Below, piece by piece: positions 1 to 11,060 of a DNA stretch of 64,000 nucleotides. The stretch spans positions 151,261,741 through 151,325,740 of the forward strand of contig OX422221.1 in the NCBI GenBank assembly GCA_949130495.1. Direction: 5' to 3'. Source of the stretch: Sambucus nigra. Taxonomy: Eukaryota; Streptophyta; Magnoliopsida; Dipsacales; Adoxaceae. The position numbers and the translations under genes are program-made. The notes under the pieces were generated by a model. That model was not told where the DNA came from and searched no databases. It saw only the letters and a list, made by a program, of their open reading frames with translations. How positions within the stretch are numbered: the stretch's first letter is position 1; the number at the start of each line of letters is the position of its first letter.

Positions 1-1375
1 TAAGTAACTAACATGTGAGCAAAAACATGGACTAAAATAAGAACTGGATAGAATATCCCACACCCCCTAACTTAAAACTTGACATTGTCCTCAATGTAAA
101 TTAAGAACCAAGTCAAAGAGAGGAAAATAGCGATATTACCCAAAATTGGAGTGATCCCCATAAGAACAAGTCCAAAGAATCTACAAAACAAGTTAGTACC
201 GAGCATAGCAAAAACAAATAACAAAGAGTTAACTAATTACACTAGACTAAATTAAAAAGGAAAGAAAAAATAAAAAGCTAACTATATACAACCTACTATT
301 TAGACTTCACACTAACTGTACACTAGAAGTCTAAATAGCTGAGGGTCCACCATAAGAACGATTTGACTTTGGAGGATAACCGGTGTACCCTCACATACAA
401 GCATGCCTTCCGAAAAATATGAATTCCGTTTTAACAACGGAAGGCATGTGTAAGGCGGAAGAAATGAATCATCGCCAATTAAAAGTTTTGGAGGGACGAT
501 GGGGGGTTTGGATTGCACGGGTGACAAAAACAAGTGGGGACCGAGAAAAGTCGAAAATCCTCCCAAGGATTTTGAAGTTGGAATGGGAGGCGGCGCACAC
601 AAAGGCAAATATTCAATCGTGGAGGGAGACTCGAGCAAGTACTCCTCATCGGCGATAGGGTTTAAAACATTAAATTTCGAAACCGAATCATCGAGTACTT
701 GTTCCGGTGGGGTAATAGAGAATAAAAACGGGGATGAAAGAAATTCAAACTCATGAGATGAATCATCATCGCATGAAGTTGGAATTTCAAAGGAAATAAT
801 ATCATTTTCAATGAAATGTTCTTCTTTGGGGGCCAAAGAAGAAATCATTTCATTGCAAATAGATATTACGTCATTTTCATCCTCACTTTCAATATCTATT
901 ACGAGATGGGCAAAGTCTAGAATGGCTTGTTCCAAAGTAGGTACAAGTACCTCATTTGGTTCAAAACATTCCTCGACTTCAAAAGTCTCAGAAGCAAAAT
1001 CGTCGTCGGACTCAAATAATAAATCCAACTCATGTTCCCACGAACGATTTTCTTCCCGATAGCGATTTTCAATTTTCTCATTTTCATACATACGCAAGCC
1101 CTCACCGAATGTCATGGGTCGAGGTGCGGATGCATGAAAATGGGAACTTTGAAAATTACCATCGGACTTAAACGAAAACTCATTTTTATAGGAATTTTGA
1201 AAACTATTCGAATTCCTTTCAAAATTCCTATTATAAGGAGGTAAAGGCCCAAAATCATTATCATCATCATCAAAATTCCAATAACCTAAATTTTGACTTT
1301 CGTTATACTCGCCCAAGGTAATATTTGAATTTGCAAATTTTTGGGGTTCTAAATTTTTGGGATTCTAAGTATTCA
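1..1375 (-). mobile_element. 3' end of a Ty3/gypsy-like LTR retrotransposon (element E)
   Basis: Read on the minus strand, this piece ends in a purine-rich tract (reverse complement of 63-74) followed by a TG-starting LTR, of which only 62 bp (1-62) lie in the window. Just before the tract is ACATTGAGGACAATGT (82-97), a 6-bp stem with a 4-nt loop. Element B has the same motif at the equivalent place, so E is probably a relative of B. The body holds one long acidic ORF (312-1316). No integrase or reverse transcriptase is visible, so E is either truncated on its 5' side near 1375 or a non-autonomous form. The right boundary is approximate. Confidence 0.6.
312..1316 (-). CDS. acidic ORF of unknown function in retroelement E
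   Basis: Open frame of about 334 codons, extendable without a stop to about 1372; the first codon here is TTG, so the true start is unknown. The protein is rich in Asp, Glu, Ser, Phe and Pro, with a run of four Asp near residue 17 and an acidic segment around residues 90-180. I see no zinc knuckle, protease DTG, YVDD box, transmembrane helix or signal peptide. It lies directly upstream of the polypurine tract, the place occupied by env-like ORFs in some Athila elements, but it does not look like an envelope protein. It could equally be part of a gag or an accessory ORF. Function not recognised. Confidence 0.4.
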   Translation of the reverse strand: MGEYNESQNLGYWNFDDDDNDFGPLPPYNRNFERNSNSFQNSYKNEFSFKSDGNFQSSHFHASAPRPMTFGEGLRMYENEKIENRYREENRSWEHELDLLFESDDDFASETFEVEECFEPNEVLVPTLEQAILDFAHLVIDIESEDENDVISICNEMISSLAPKEEHFIENDIISFEIPTSCDDDSSHEFEFLSSPFLFSITPPEQVLDDSVSKFNVLNPIADEEYLLESPSTIEYLPLCAPPPIPTSKSLGGFSTFLGPHLFLSPVQSKPPIVPPKLLIGDDSFLPPYTCLPLLKRNSYFSEGMLVCEGTPVILQSQIVLMVDPQLFRLLVYS

Positions 1376-1699
1376 CCTGAATGACGCACAGTCAGTGGCC
1401 ACAGAAGGATAATTTGATGATCTACATGTTGGTAACTTCATTCCATAAAAAATAGTGAGTTTGAAAAGACCAAATTGCTCTTGAAGTAGCATTCGACAAC
1501 GGAACTTCTCTGAAATGCAACCGAACCTCACTTTTAGTGTTCCAATACCTACAAAAGTACAAATAACCTCTGCAAAGCATATATATATATCCAAATCCAA
1601 GGTTGTCTGGTTAATGAGCATAATTATAGGCATTTAGGACCGTAAAAGTGCTAGAATGCATAAAGATAACGGGCGGAAATAAGCAATATTCGATACGAA
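1376..1699. other. unassigned spacer between elements E and A
   Basis: No coding signal, terminal repeat or homology to another part of the window is visible. It lies left of the first base at which A's two LTRs align. It may be flanking DNA or an unmatched start of A's 5' LTR. Confidence 0.4.
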
Positions 1700-2501
1700 T
1701 CACCTTTCACCATGGAAGCTTGTACAGAGTAGCCTTGAGTTCCATCGTATGTTGAGTTTCGAACCAAATAACCCTTTACCAAATGTCAAATCTACTTTAG
1801 GTGTTGTCATTAGCTAGCTAAACATTGTCCAATATGTACTTGAGTAAATTACTATGGCACTTGGGACTGTCAGATAGTTGGTGAGACACCACTATGATGA
1901 CAATCCTCTGATGCATAATGGTTAGGAAAAAGGAATGTCTTGGCAATTAATGTCTATAACGTAGGGCTGACTGGCCCATCATGCATTTAATGTTTGTGAT
2001 GTAAGGTATGAGGGGATGTGTGTTCACAACTGTGAAGGACAAGCATCTCGGGAGTGGTGTGGAGGCAATTTATTGGCCTTAACCACTTTTGAGAGAGGAA
2101 GATTTTTTAGAGATTAGTGCTAGAGAGAGAATATATTAGAGAGAAGTTATTTCAATCTAAAGCTCTTACTCACCCACCATTATCATTTATTATGAAGATT
2201 TTAATAGCTAACCAGAGATCTTTCAGAGGTTATTGGTGTGTTGGTTGCCTGCCAAGGTGTATTTAGGGTGCTTACTTCTTTCTCCCTTAGAATGAGTCAC
2301 TTCTGAGTTTCCTTTATTATTGTTTGAGTTATACACAAGTGTATTATGAGTTCAGTCCGAGTGTTGATCATATGTAATATTGTGTGTTCACTTGTATTTA
2401 TTAAAGAATTATTGGTTTATCATTCGTTATCATAACACTAGGAGTTAGACCTCAACTAGTATTACCATACTCCCAGGCTATAAGGGGACTACCTTCTTAC
2501 A
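1700..2501 (+). repeat. 5' LTR of element A (left end truncated or uncertain)
   Basis: Aligns with 37545-38161, with many substitutions. About 190 bp (roughly 2020-2210) is absent from the 3' copy. It ends in TTACA, two bases before the primer binding site. No TG start or matching target-site duplication is visible on the left, so this LTR seems truncated or its first part has diverged. Confidence 0.75.
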
Positions 2502-2503
2502 TT

Positions 2504-2521
2504 TGGTGACTCCGTTGGGGT
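2504..2521 (+). promoter_or_regulatory. primer binding site of element A
   Basis: TGGTGACTCCGTTGGGGT starts two bases after the LTR end. The TGG start is expected for pairing with a tRNA 3' CCA. I do not assign the tRNA. Confidence 0.65.
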
Positions 2522-2993
2522 GGTATTGTTATAAAAGTATGACATAAAATAATGTTAACCGCACCATAGATTTTGATGCTATTCAGTGTGGCGAAGAGAA
2601 AGCTGCGAGGGAAATTTAGGTCTCCAGTGATAGGATTCTTCGGGTGGAGGTAACCCCAGTTCAAAAGACAACAGGCATCCCAAGGGTGACGCAAGATTCC
2701 TCTAGTGTCGGGATCGGACAACCATAAATGTCCCTTCTCATGGGAAAGTTCTTTAAGTTTTTACAGACTCCCGTTGCTTCAAAGGGTATGGGTGGATTTG
2801 ACCCGAGTTCCTTCATAACACCACTGATGGCTTAATCCAGTCAAGTGAACCTCTAATGGGAGATGGTATCAAGAACAAAGTACCCACCCCTATCCCAATG
2901 GTGGGCATCTAAGGTGTGACGAGCATTCCACCCGTGGTAAGTATGGCAGGTATAGCTGGTATTCCAACTATGGTCCCTTAGCCCATTGCTCCA

Positions 2994-3884
2994 GTGGCCG
3001 AGAAAACACCAGTATCTACCTTAGAAGAAATAAGGAAGGAGATTCATAAGGAGATGTTGAAGTTGATAGCAGATTCCTCGCAGTCAGCCAGCGAGATAAC
3101 ATCAGTGTATGATGATTTTCATACTCCTTACCCTCAGGAATACAACGATGAGCCTTACCCAAAGGACTATATTCCTCCCATCTTTAAACAGTACACAGGG
3201 AAGGGGGAGAACCCGAATAAACATATTAAATGCTTCATTGAGCATCTGGGGTCTCACTATAACAATAAGAAGCTTAGGTTGAGGGATTTTTCCAAATCCC
3301 TAACCGATAAGTCTTACACCTCATACTCTCACTTGGCACCTAAAAGTGTCTCAACATGGGAGGAAATGAATGTGCTATTTGTCTAGAAGTTCTTTCTGGC
3401 TGAAGAAGAGTTCACACTGACCCAGCTAGGCAGGGAGACACAATGACTAGGGGATAAAGTGGTGGCATATGTTAGAAGGTTCAGGGAGAGGTCTTTCGAT
3501 GTACGACAAGAGACTAAGGAGTCCAAACTACTTCATATCTATGATGAAGGGTTACTCCTAGAATACATCTGCCATCTCATCAATGAAATGTGTGAAGGAA
3601 CTTTCGTGGTGTTTCTAAAGATAGTGAAGCATATATCGTTGATCATTCGTCCAAGTCCCGTCGTGGTGCCTATAATGTTTAAGCAGTCGATACGTCCAAT
3701 TGATACACAGGGTCAACCCTCACGTGTGGGTTACACCGATAGGGAAGAAGTGGCTAAAGAACCAAATAAAGATAATAAAAGAAAGTTTGGAAGAGGCAAG
3801 GAAAATCAACTACTATTGCCTTACACCGTTGAAGAGGCTATCAGCTGTTACAACACCATGGTCCAAGGGGGAACGATGTATTAA
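2994..3884 (+). pseudogene. gag of element A
   Basis: Two frames (2994-3386 and 3459-3884) separated by stop codons together resemble a gypsy gag capsid. There is a PKDYIPPIFKQYTGKG-like entry to the domain, then a Trp-containing segment and the FTLTQLGRETQ and VVAYVRRFRERS stretches typical of the C-terminal half of the retrotransposon gag fold. The C-terminal part is basic, but I do not see an intact CCHC knuckle. The first ATG in the window frame is at 2994; the original start may lie further upstream. Non-functional because of in-frame stops around 3384-3446. Confidence 0.65.
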
Positions 3885-4393
3885 CCTAATTGCATTCAAG
3901 CTATGAAGACAGACGTTGATACAAGGGTTTATCCCAAGTATTTCCAGATCCATCGAAAGTTGGGTTATCCAACGGTAACCCGCTTCACACTCCAATATCA
4001 TTAGCAAGAATATAAAGATGAAGACTCTGCAAATCCCTCAGGAGGATTTAAACGCCAATGCCCTTCCATCACATGGAGCCAATCTGCTCATTGCTTATGA
4101 TGAGGAGGCTGAATAGGAAGTGAGATAACTGAAGATCGAACAGGAAGAATTTAAAGATGTGTAGGAGGACTATACCAGGGGAATGGCTAACGTGGTGATA
4201 CCTTACAAGAAAGTTGGCGCTAGGGATATAGAATACGTGCACAATCTGAAAAGGGAGGAGATAGACCAGGCTACAGTACCAGGATATTTCATATTCACCC
4301 AAGTTCTCATGGTTCTTTGACCATGTGGGGATGCCAAAGAAGAGCTAGTTAGAAATAACACAAGCGATCCTGGACATTGCACGGAAGAACGTA

Positions 4394-4795
4394 GTGCCAT
4401 CGCTGAGGTGGAAAGGGACCATGGCTAGGTTGGTAAGGAAGTTTTTATTTGAGGTAACCTTTAATGATGCTAATAGGGTTGTAAGGTTTACACATAACAG
4501 GCCTTTGTATGTAACTGTTAGGATTAATGCGATGAGTTTTGCAAAAGTCTTTATGGATGGGGGAGTGTCGATAAACATCATGCCAACCAGTTCCTTCCAA
4601 GAAGCCAACATTCCCGAGGCAAGGTTGATACTGATGCCTCTGGTAATTTCTCATTATGATAACCAATCATCCAAGGTGATTGGATATGTGAATGTTGGGA
4701 TTGTGATGGGGGAACCTTACTTCGCACATCAAATTCCACGTGATTATGAATGCTACTTCGTACCACCTTATAATAGGAAGGGTGTAAATGCATAA
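4394..4795 (+). pseudogene. aspartic protease region of element A
   Basis: A 133-codon frame includes the active-site-like stretch VFMDGGVSINIMP. The usual retropepsin D-S/T-G is DGG here, a variant seen in some plant gypsy lineages. Flanking text fits the N-terminal half of a retropepsin fold. A shorter frame downstream (4872-5087) and the segment up to 5610 belong to the protease-RT linker. The linker ends with LIREYKDVFAW, the conserved run-in to gypsy reverse transcriptase, and is cut there by the B/C insertion. Stops on both sides show that it is dead. Confidence 0.6.
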
Positions 4796-5610
4796 TCATG
4801 GTTTAGTACCTTAGACATATCACCAATGTGGGAAGGAAAATGTGAAAGGTGTATAAATTGTTATACGTGAAATGAAAAAATCCTTTGGCACTGAAGAATC
4901 TTATGTGGTAGATGCAACTTTCTACAAAGAGCTGGAAGAAGATGTTAGGGTCTTAAAGAGAAAAATAGAGGGAAAAAGAGTTCCTTATATTAAAAAATGG
5001 ACGGGGCCTATGAATGATCAAAGAAGTAAGGGAGCAGGAAGAAGGGAAGTAGTCGTGGAAGTTCATAAGGCTGGTCCTAAACCTTAAAATATCTCGAAAC
5101 ATCTTAGAGATGGAATGAGACCCAGGAAGGATTCGATGAATCACGAATCCCAACGATAGAGTGTGCTGAGGAGGTGTTTTAGAAATAGAGTGGAAGAGGT
5201 TTCGAGAGAAAGAGACGGGAAGGAAGTTGTGATGGTAAGTAGGAAATATAAGAAAAAGATCACAAAGGATGGGTGATGATTTACCTCCTCTGAAGGTGTG
5301 AGCGAGCGGTAGAAGGAGTTTTCCTAGAAGTTGACGAAAAGGCTGATCCGATGTATGAGTGCTTCTTAATAGACCAACAGGGGCAATGTATGGTCATAGA
5401 TAACTATAACATCCAAAAGTTTGTGGAAGAAGTCAGAGAAGAGCCAGAATACATGACAGATCGACCAAAGCCACATTTATAAGAACTATAATAGTTGAAC
5501 TTAGCCGATGAAGGAGAAGACCCAATGCCCATCTTCATCTCGAAAGATCTGAGCGAAGAGAAAAGAAGGGCCTTGGTCGAGCTAATTCGAGAATATAAAG
5601 ATGTTTTTGC

Positions 5611-5619
5611 ATGGAATTA
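5611..5619 (+). repeat. left copy of the duplication flanking the B/C insertion
   Basis: ATGGAATTA here is repeated at 17076-17084. Joining the two sides restores a continuous reading of A into its RT. Six bases (ATGGAA) are certain as duplication; the following TTA could also come from the inserted LTR, which has TTAAAAATACAC at the corresponding place. Confidence 0.7.
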
Positions 5620-6602
5620 AAAATACACTATCGTGTAATTTTAAGCGAATACCGAATTTTTTATTTCAAATTAGAACACGTCGGAATATGTACGAAATTA
5701 AATTAACATGTGTGGTTTAATTAGTCATGACAAACATCACCTAAATCCTAGTAATTAAACTATTCACACGACATAATTGACACACAAATATTGCAAGCTG
5801 AAAAAAATAATTTTCATTAATAAATGTCAACTTACAAAATTTCGGGTCCAATACTTGAATTACAATACACAATATGCTCCTCCAAAGTGTGCCTCCAAAA
5901 TACTCACAATTTTTTTTTATCTCTCAAAGTGTGTCTTTTTTTTTCTTTTTCTTTTCTTTTCACACATCATTCTTGCAACCTCATTTTCTTTTGGCCTTTT
6001 TCCAATGTAATTTTACCCTAGTATTCTCAGAAAATGGGCATGGCTTCTTTTTATGGTTTTAAACTCCTAGTTGGAGTTGGGTAGGATAGTGGGCTTTCAA
6101 CAAAAGGCTTATCTTTTTTTTTTGCTCAAATGGGCTTGCAATGTGATAATGTAAAAAAAATGTTGGAGTTTGGGCTTAATTTTGGGCTTTCAAACGAGGG
6201 CCTAATCTCATTTCTCAAGTTTCATTAAGTTGATTTGTGTCTCAAGACGACTTACTAAGACTTCTAGTGCGTAAGATTCTGATTTTGACATTTTGTTTTC
6301 AGTAATCGAACAAAACAATGAATTTGAGATCATCAACGAATTTATCACTGAAGGGAAGTTTAAGTTATTTTAACTCGGATTGATTTAAATCTCTCGAAAA
6401 TGATGAATGGCACAATATCTCACCGGGCTAAAATCTCCACATTTATTCTTTAAGCATATTAACTTTCGCCTCAATATCCATTTTCGATCATATTATATGG
6501 CTAAGTGTAATATATTATAAGTTGAGAGATTTGTGAATTAATTCTATGTTAATAAATTGTTTCAAAACTCACTTATATTGAAAATATTTTTGGATTTTTA
6601 CA
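5617..6602 (-). repeat. 3' LTR of element B (3' end missing)
   Basis: 5617-5935 is nearly identical to 14690-15010 and to 15775-16095, the downstream part of the related LTRs. 5940-6602 matches neither and would be B's own U3, starting (minus strand) TGTAAAAATCC after a long T/A run. About 585 bp that follow this point in the other copies are absent, so the LTR ends prematurely at the insertion junction. Confidence 0.7.
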
Positions 6603-6628
6603 TTTTTTTTTTTTTTTTTTTTAGCGGA

Positions 6629-6775
6629 GAAAAATGACCTCAATACCCCCAAACCTAATTTCTACATTGTCCTCAATGTGCAAGACAAAAATTGAAAAGG
6701 CGAGAAAGATATGAAAGATATTACCGTAATGAGGGACTTTCTCCAACACATGTTTCCTGGAAGAAAAATAATTAC
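6629..6775 (-). promoter_or_regulatory. 3' tail of B with polypurine tract and stem-loop
   Basis: Read on the minus strand, this tail holds ACATTGAGGACAATGT (6664-6679), then a G-rich tract AGGTTTGGGGGT (about 6648-6659), and then the 3' LTR. The tract is the likely plus-strand primer site. The whole tail recurs in inverted orientation at 15022-15168 with about two differences. Confidence 0.7.
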
Positions 6776-6820
6776 TAAAAGAAAAAAAACTATAATACAA
6801 AAATACGACCGAAGTTATGT

Positions 6821-7850
6821 TTACTCGTGGTATACCGGGTCTTGGAGGAGAATGTCCTCCACTTCCCGATCTCGCAATTCTAGATATGGATTCAACCTTT
6901 GACCATTAACTTTGAAAATTTCACCATTTTTAGGATTCTCTATCTCAACCACCCCATATGGGTAGACTGTCCTAACAATAAAGGGACCGGACCATCTAGA
7001 CCTTAACTTACCAGGAAAGAGATGCAATCTAGAATTGTACAAGAGAACTTTTTGTCCAGGCTCAAATGACTTCCGTAGGATGGACTTGTCATGGAACATT
7101 TTCATTTTTTCTTTATACAATTTTGCGTTTTCGTACGCATCATTCCAAATCTCCTCTAACTCATTGAGTTGGAGTTTTCGGACCTCTCCTGCAGCAGGTA
7201 AATCGAAATTAAAGGTCTCAATGGCCCAATAGGCCTTGTGTTCTAACTCTACCGGAAGGTGGCAGGCTTTTCCGTAGACAAGCCTATACGGGGACATAGA
7301 AAGTGGGGTTTTATACGCAGTGCGATAAGCCCACAGTGCATCTAATAACCGTAAGGACCAGTCCTTTCGATTTGGATTCACTGTTTTCTCGATGATTAGC
7401 TTGATTTGCCTATTAGACACTTCAACTTGTCCACTGGTTTGAGGATGATAAGAGCATCCTACTTTATGCGTGACTGAATACTTTTTCATGAGACTCTCAA
7501 ATGTTCGATTGCAGAAATGGGTTCCTTGATCGTTAATGATGGCTCGAGGTGTACCGAATCGGGAAAAAATATTTTCTCAAATAAATTTAACTACCACATG
7601 GCGATCATTTGTCCGACTCGGTATAGCTTCGACCCACTTAGACACATAATCAACTGCCAAAAGGATGTAAAGATTACCGTAGGATTTCGGGAATGGACCC
7701 ATGAAATCAATGCCCCAACAGTCAAAAACCTCAATAATCAATATGGGACTTAAGGGCATCATATTCCTACGAGTGATCTTTCCTAACCGTTGGCATCGGT
7801 CACAACTGCTACTCTAGTCATTGGAGTCACGAAAAATGGTGGGCCAATAG
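6821..7850 (-). pseudogene. integrase of element B
   Basis: The main frame is 6821-7489, with 7577-7762 upstream in the same frame. They are separated by TGA and preceded by TAG, both explainable as CGA-to-TGA and CAG-to-TAG. Core motifs are visible: [10 protein letters not shown] (first Asp), IINDQGTHF (second Asp) and [12 protein letters not shown] (Glu), so the DDE triad is retained. The C-terminal part ends with a [20 protein letters not shown] segment and a basic tail typical of Athila integrases. The zinc-binding part (CDRCQRLGK) lies near 7790. Only 4 to 6 point changes separate it from an open frame. Confidence 0.8.
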
Positions 7851-7858
7851 AATCCACA

Positions 7859-9808
7859 CTACAAAATTTTTGCAGAGGTTTTCTTAGTACTGAAATGACC
7901 TCCACAAGCTTGGTCATGGAAAAAAGAGATTACGCTCTGAATCTCATGATCGGGGACACACTTTCGAATGATTTGATCGGGACAATACTTGAAAAGATAT
8001 GGGTCATCCCAAAAGAAATTCTTGGCTTCCTTTAAAAATTTAGAACGATCTTGCTTAGACCAATGCAGTGGCATTTCACCCGTCACAAGATAGTTCACAA
8101 TATCGGCGAACCACGGAAGTTTGTTAATAAGGAACAATTGCTCATCAGGGAAAGACTCATTAAGTGGCAACAAGTCATTGGAAGATTCAACTGTCAACCT
8201 AGATAGGTGATCTGCCACTACATTCTCACAACCCTTTTTATCTCGAATTTCAAGGTCAAACTCTTGAAGTAATAGGATCCACCTAATGAGCCGGGACTTA
8301 GCATCCTTTTTAGATAAAAGGTGTCGCAAGGCCGCGTGATCGGTGAAATTGATGACTTTGAATCCTATCAAGTAAGACCTAAACTTTTCTAGCGCGAATA
8401 CGACAGTCAAGAACTCTTTCTCAGTGGTGGAATAATTCAATTGAGCATTGTTAAGAGTCCTGCTGGCATAGTATATAACATGAGGAAGTTTCTCATCTCG
8501 TTGACCCAGAACCGCACCTAGTGAATAGTCGGAAGCGTCACACATGATTTCGAAAGGTTGACCCTAGTTGGGGGGTCGCATAATAGGTGCTGAGGTCAAT
8601 TCCTTCTTTAGCCTCTCAAAGGCTTGAAGGCAATCATCGGTGAACTCAAAGGGTGTGTCTTTGGCTAGAAGATTGCATAAAGGACAAGAGATTTTACTAA
8701 AATCCTTAATGAATCTCCGATAAAAACCGGCGTGTCCTAAGAATGATCGAATTTCACGCACATTTTTTGGGGGTGGGAGATTAGAAATTAGATCAATTTT
8801 AGCCTTATCAACCTCGATACCCTTTTCAGATATGATATGACCTAATACTATGCCTTGTTTAACCATGAAGTGACACTTCTCCCAATTAAGTACAAGGTTC
8901 TTTTCCTTACACCTCTTCAGAACGAGGGTAAGGTGGTGAAGGCACTCATCAAAATTAGACCCAAACACAGAGAAATCATCCATAAAAACCTCAAGAAACC
9001 TTTCGACCATGTCCGAAAAGATACTCATCATGCACCGCTGAAAGGTAGCGGGTGCGTTACATAACCTGAAGGGCATGCGTCGATAAGCAAAAGTACCAAA
9101 TGGACAAGTGAATGTGGTTTTCTCTTGATCCTCGGGAATAATTGGAATTTGATTATAACCGGAATAACCGTCGAGAAAACAGTAATAGGGGTGACCGGAT
9201 AATCTCTCAAGCATTTGGTCTATGAACGGAAGGGGAAAGTGATCCTTCCGTAAGACAGTGTTCAACTTTCTATAGTCTATACAGAAACGTCAACCGGTTT
9301 GCATCCTAGTGGGGACTAACTCATTATTATCATTTCTCACCACGGTAACACCAGATTTCTTTGGAACAACCTGAATGGGGCTGACCCATTGGCTATCAGA
9401 GATGGGGTAAATAATACCCGCATCTAACAACTTGAGCACCTCGGCTCGGACGACTTCTTTAAGTATGGGGTTGAGTCTACGTTGTGCTTCACGAGAATTT
9501 TTAGCATTTTCTTCTAAGTGTATTCTGTGCATGCACACTGACGGACTTATCCCTTTGATGTCGGCTATGGTCCAACCGAGGGCTTCTTTGTGTTCACTGA
9601 GAACACGCAACAACTTACCTTCTTGTTCTTTATCTAGGTCAGATGCTATGATAACATTCAAGGTATCAGAAGGTCCTAAGAACCTATACTCAAGTGATTC
9701 TGGTAACGGCTTTAATTCAAGCTCAGGGGTTTTTTCAATCGAGGGTGGAATAGGTGACATGGAAAGTGAGAGGGGCTCAGGTTTAGACTTCCAATTTCCC
9801 ACTTCCAT
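7859..9808 (-). pseudogene. reverse transcriptase and RNase H of element B
   Basis: Three collinear frames in one phase (9290-9808, 8564-9265, 7859-8545). The first carries the pre-RT region (EALGWTIADIKGIS) and the SPIQVVPKKSG finger motif. The second begins in the RT palm and holds the catalytic FMDDFSVFG box (Phe in place of Tyr) and the thumb LGHIISEKGIEV. The third is RNase H, with [26 protein letters not shown] and VADHLSRL. The interruptions are TGA at 9290 and TAG near 8564, each explainable as Trp TGG mutated by G-to-A. Gypsy order RT-RNaseH-integrase is kept. Confidence 0.85.
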
Positions 9809-9865
9809 GATAGGGGCGGAGTCGAGGAGGGCATTGAATTCTTCGATGGACTACTCGACATCAAA

Positions 9866-10420
9866 TTAGGACCTAAAAAAGGCAAGACAAGATGCTAAAG
9901 GGTCGTCATTATAAGTTTGCTCGAAAGCCTCTCGGACGATACTATCAATCATGTCGACATCCACGGGTTCGTCGTCATCGGGTGGTTGTTTGGCCAAATT
10001 GAACACATTAAGGTCCATAGTCATGTTTCCAAATGATAGGTTCAATTGGCCGCTACGACACCGAATGACGGCATCAGATGTGGCGAGGAAAGGACGACCC
10101 ATAAGAACAGGGATTTGTGCAATAGGATTTTGCACTTGTTGGGTGTCCAAGACAACAAAGTCGACAGGAAATATAAAGTCACCCACTTTAATTAGGATGT
10201 CCTCAACAACGTCTCTCGGAATTTTCACAGAACGGTCGGCTAAGGACAAGGTAATCCTAGTCGGTTTCAACTCTCCCAAACCTAGTTTCTCGTACACGGT
10301 GTACGGCAGAAGGTTCACGCTTGCTCCTAAATCTAGAAGAGCTTTCTCAATGAGGTGCTCCCCTATCTTGATAGAGATCGTCGGAGTACCAGGATCCTTA
10401 TACTTGATGGGAGTTTAATA
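9866..10420 (-). pseudogene. protease of element B
   Basis: The frame begins within an open stretch that reads LLDLGASVNLLP, an Athila-type retropepsin site in which the usual T/S of D-T/S-G is Leu. The listed Met start at 10318 is a GTG; the frame is really open back to a TAA near 10419 and belongs to a longer polyprotein. The PVLMGRPFLATSDAVI stretch is the second half of the protease fold. Two stops at 9848-9866, both explainable as Gln codons changed by C-to-T, separate it from the RT frame. Upstream, 10420-11060 in the same phase still reads as gag-protease linker (KKALLAEQASSIISY). Confidence 0.75.
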
Positions 10421-11060
10421 AGAAATGATCGAGCTTGCTTGTTCGGCGAGAAGAGCTTTCTTGGGTACGTTGGTGCTTCTCTTGAAGGTACAAAGGTCCT
10501 TCAAAAATTTAGCGTAGGATGGAACTTGTTGTATGGCATCAAGCAACGGGATATTAATTTGTATGTGCTTAAATACTTCTAACATTTTATCCACTTGCGC
10601 CTTTTTCTTTTATGACACTAAACTTTGTGGAAATGGAGCTTCCGGGACGTAGGTCTCAATAGACGGTTCAGAAGATGAGGGCGAGGAAGAAGGCGGATCC
10701 AAAGGTGGGTCCTTCTTTTCCTTATCTTTCTTGGATTCACTCATGGTGGGTCGGGAGACATTATTCTCAACTTCTTTACCTGACCTAAGCGTGATTATAA
10801 CCTTAGCATGCTCTGGGTAGTGGACATGCTAGTGTTGTCTTAGATAACATACTGACCCCTAGGCATGTTACCCTTAGGATTAGGCTCGGGTTGGCTTGGG
10901 AACATTCCTTTATTTCTCTCGCTCAAAGCATTGGCTAGTTGACTCACTTGTACCTCTAATTTGGCAATCGATTGGGTGTTGGCATGCAAGTTTTGTTATG
11001 TGGATTGAAGGACACTTTGCGTGGTCTGTTGGAGTTGCAGGGTACTTTGGGCAAGTAAAT

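Noticed and set aside
5617..6820. env-like ORF of Athila element B
   Set aside because: No long frame exists between integrase and the polypurine tract; the integrase stop is only about 150 bp from it.
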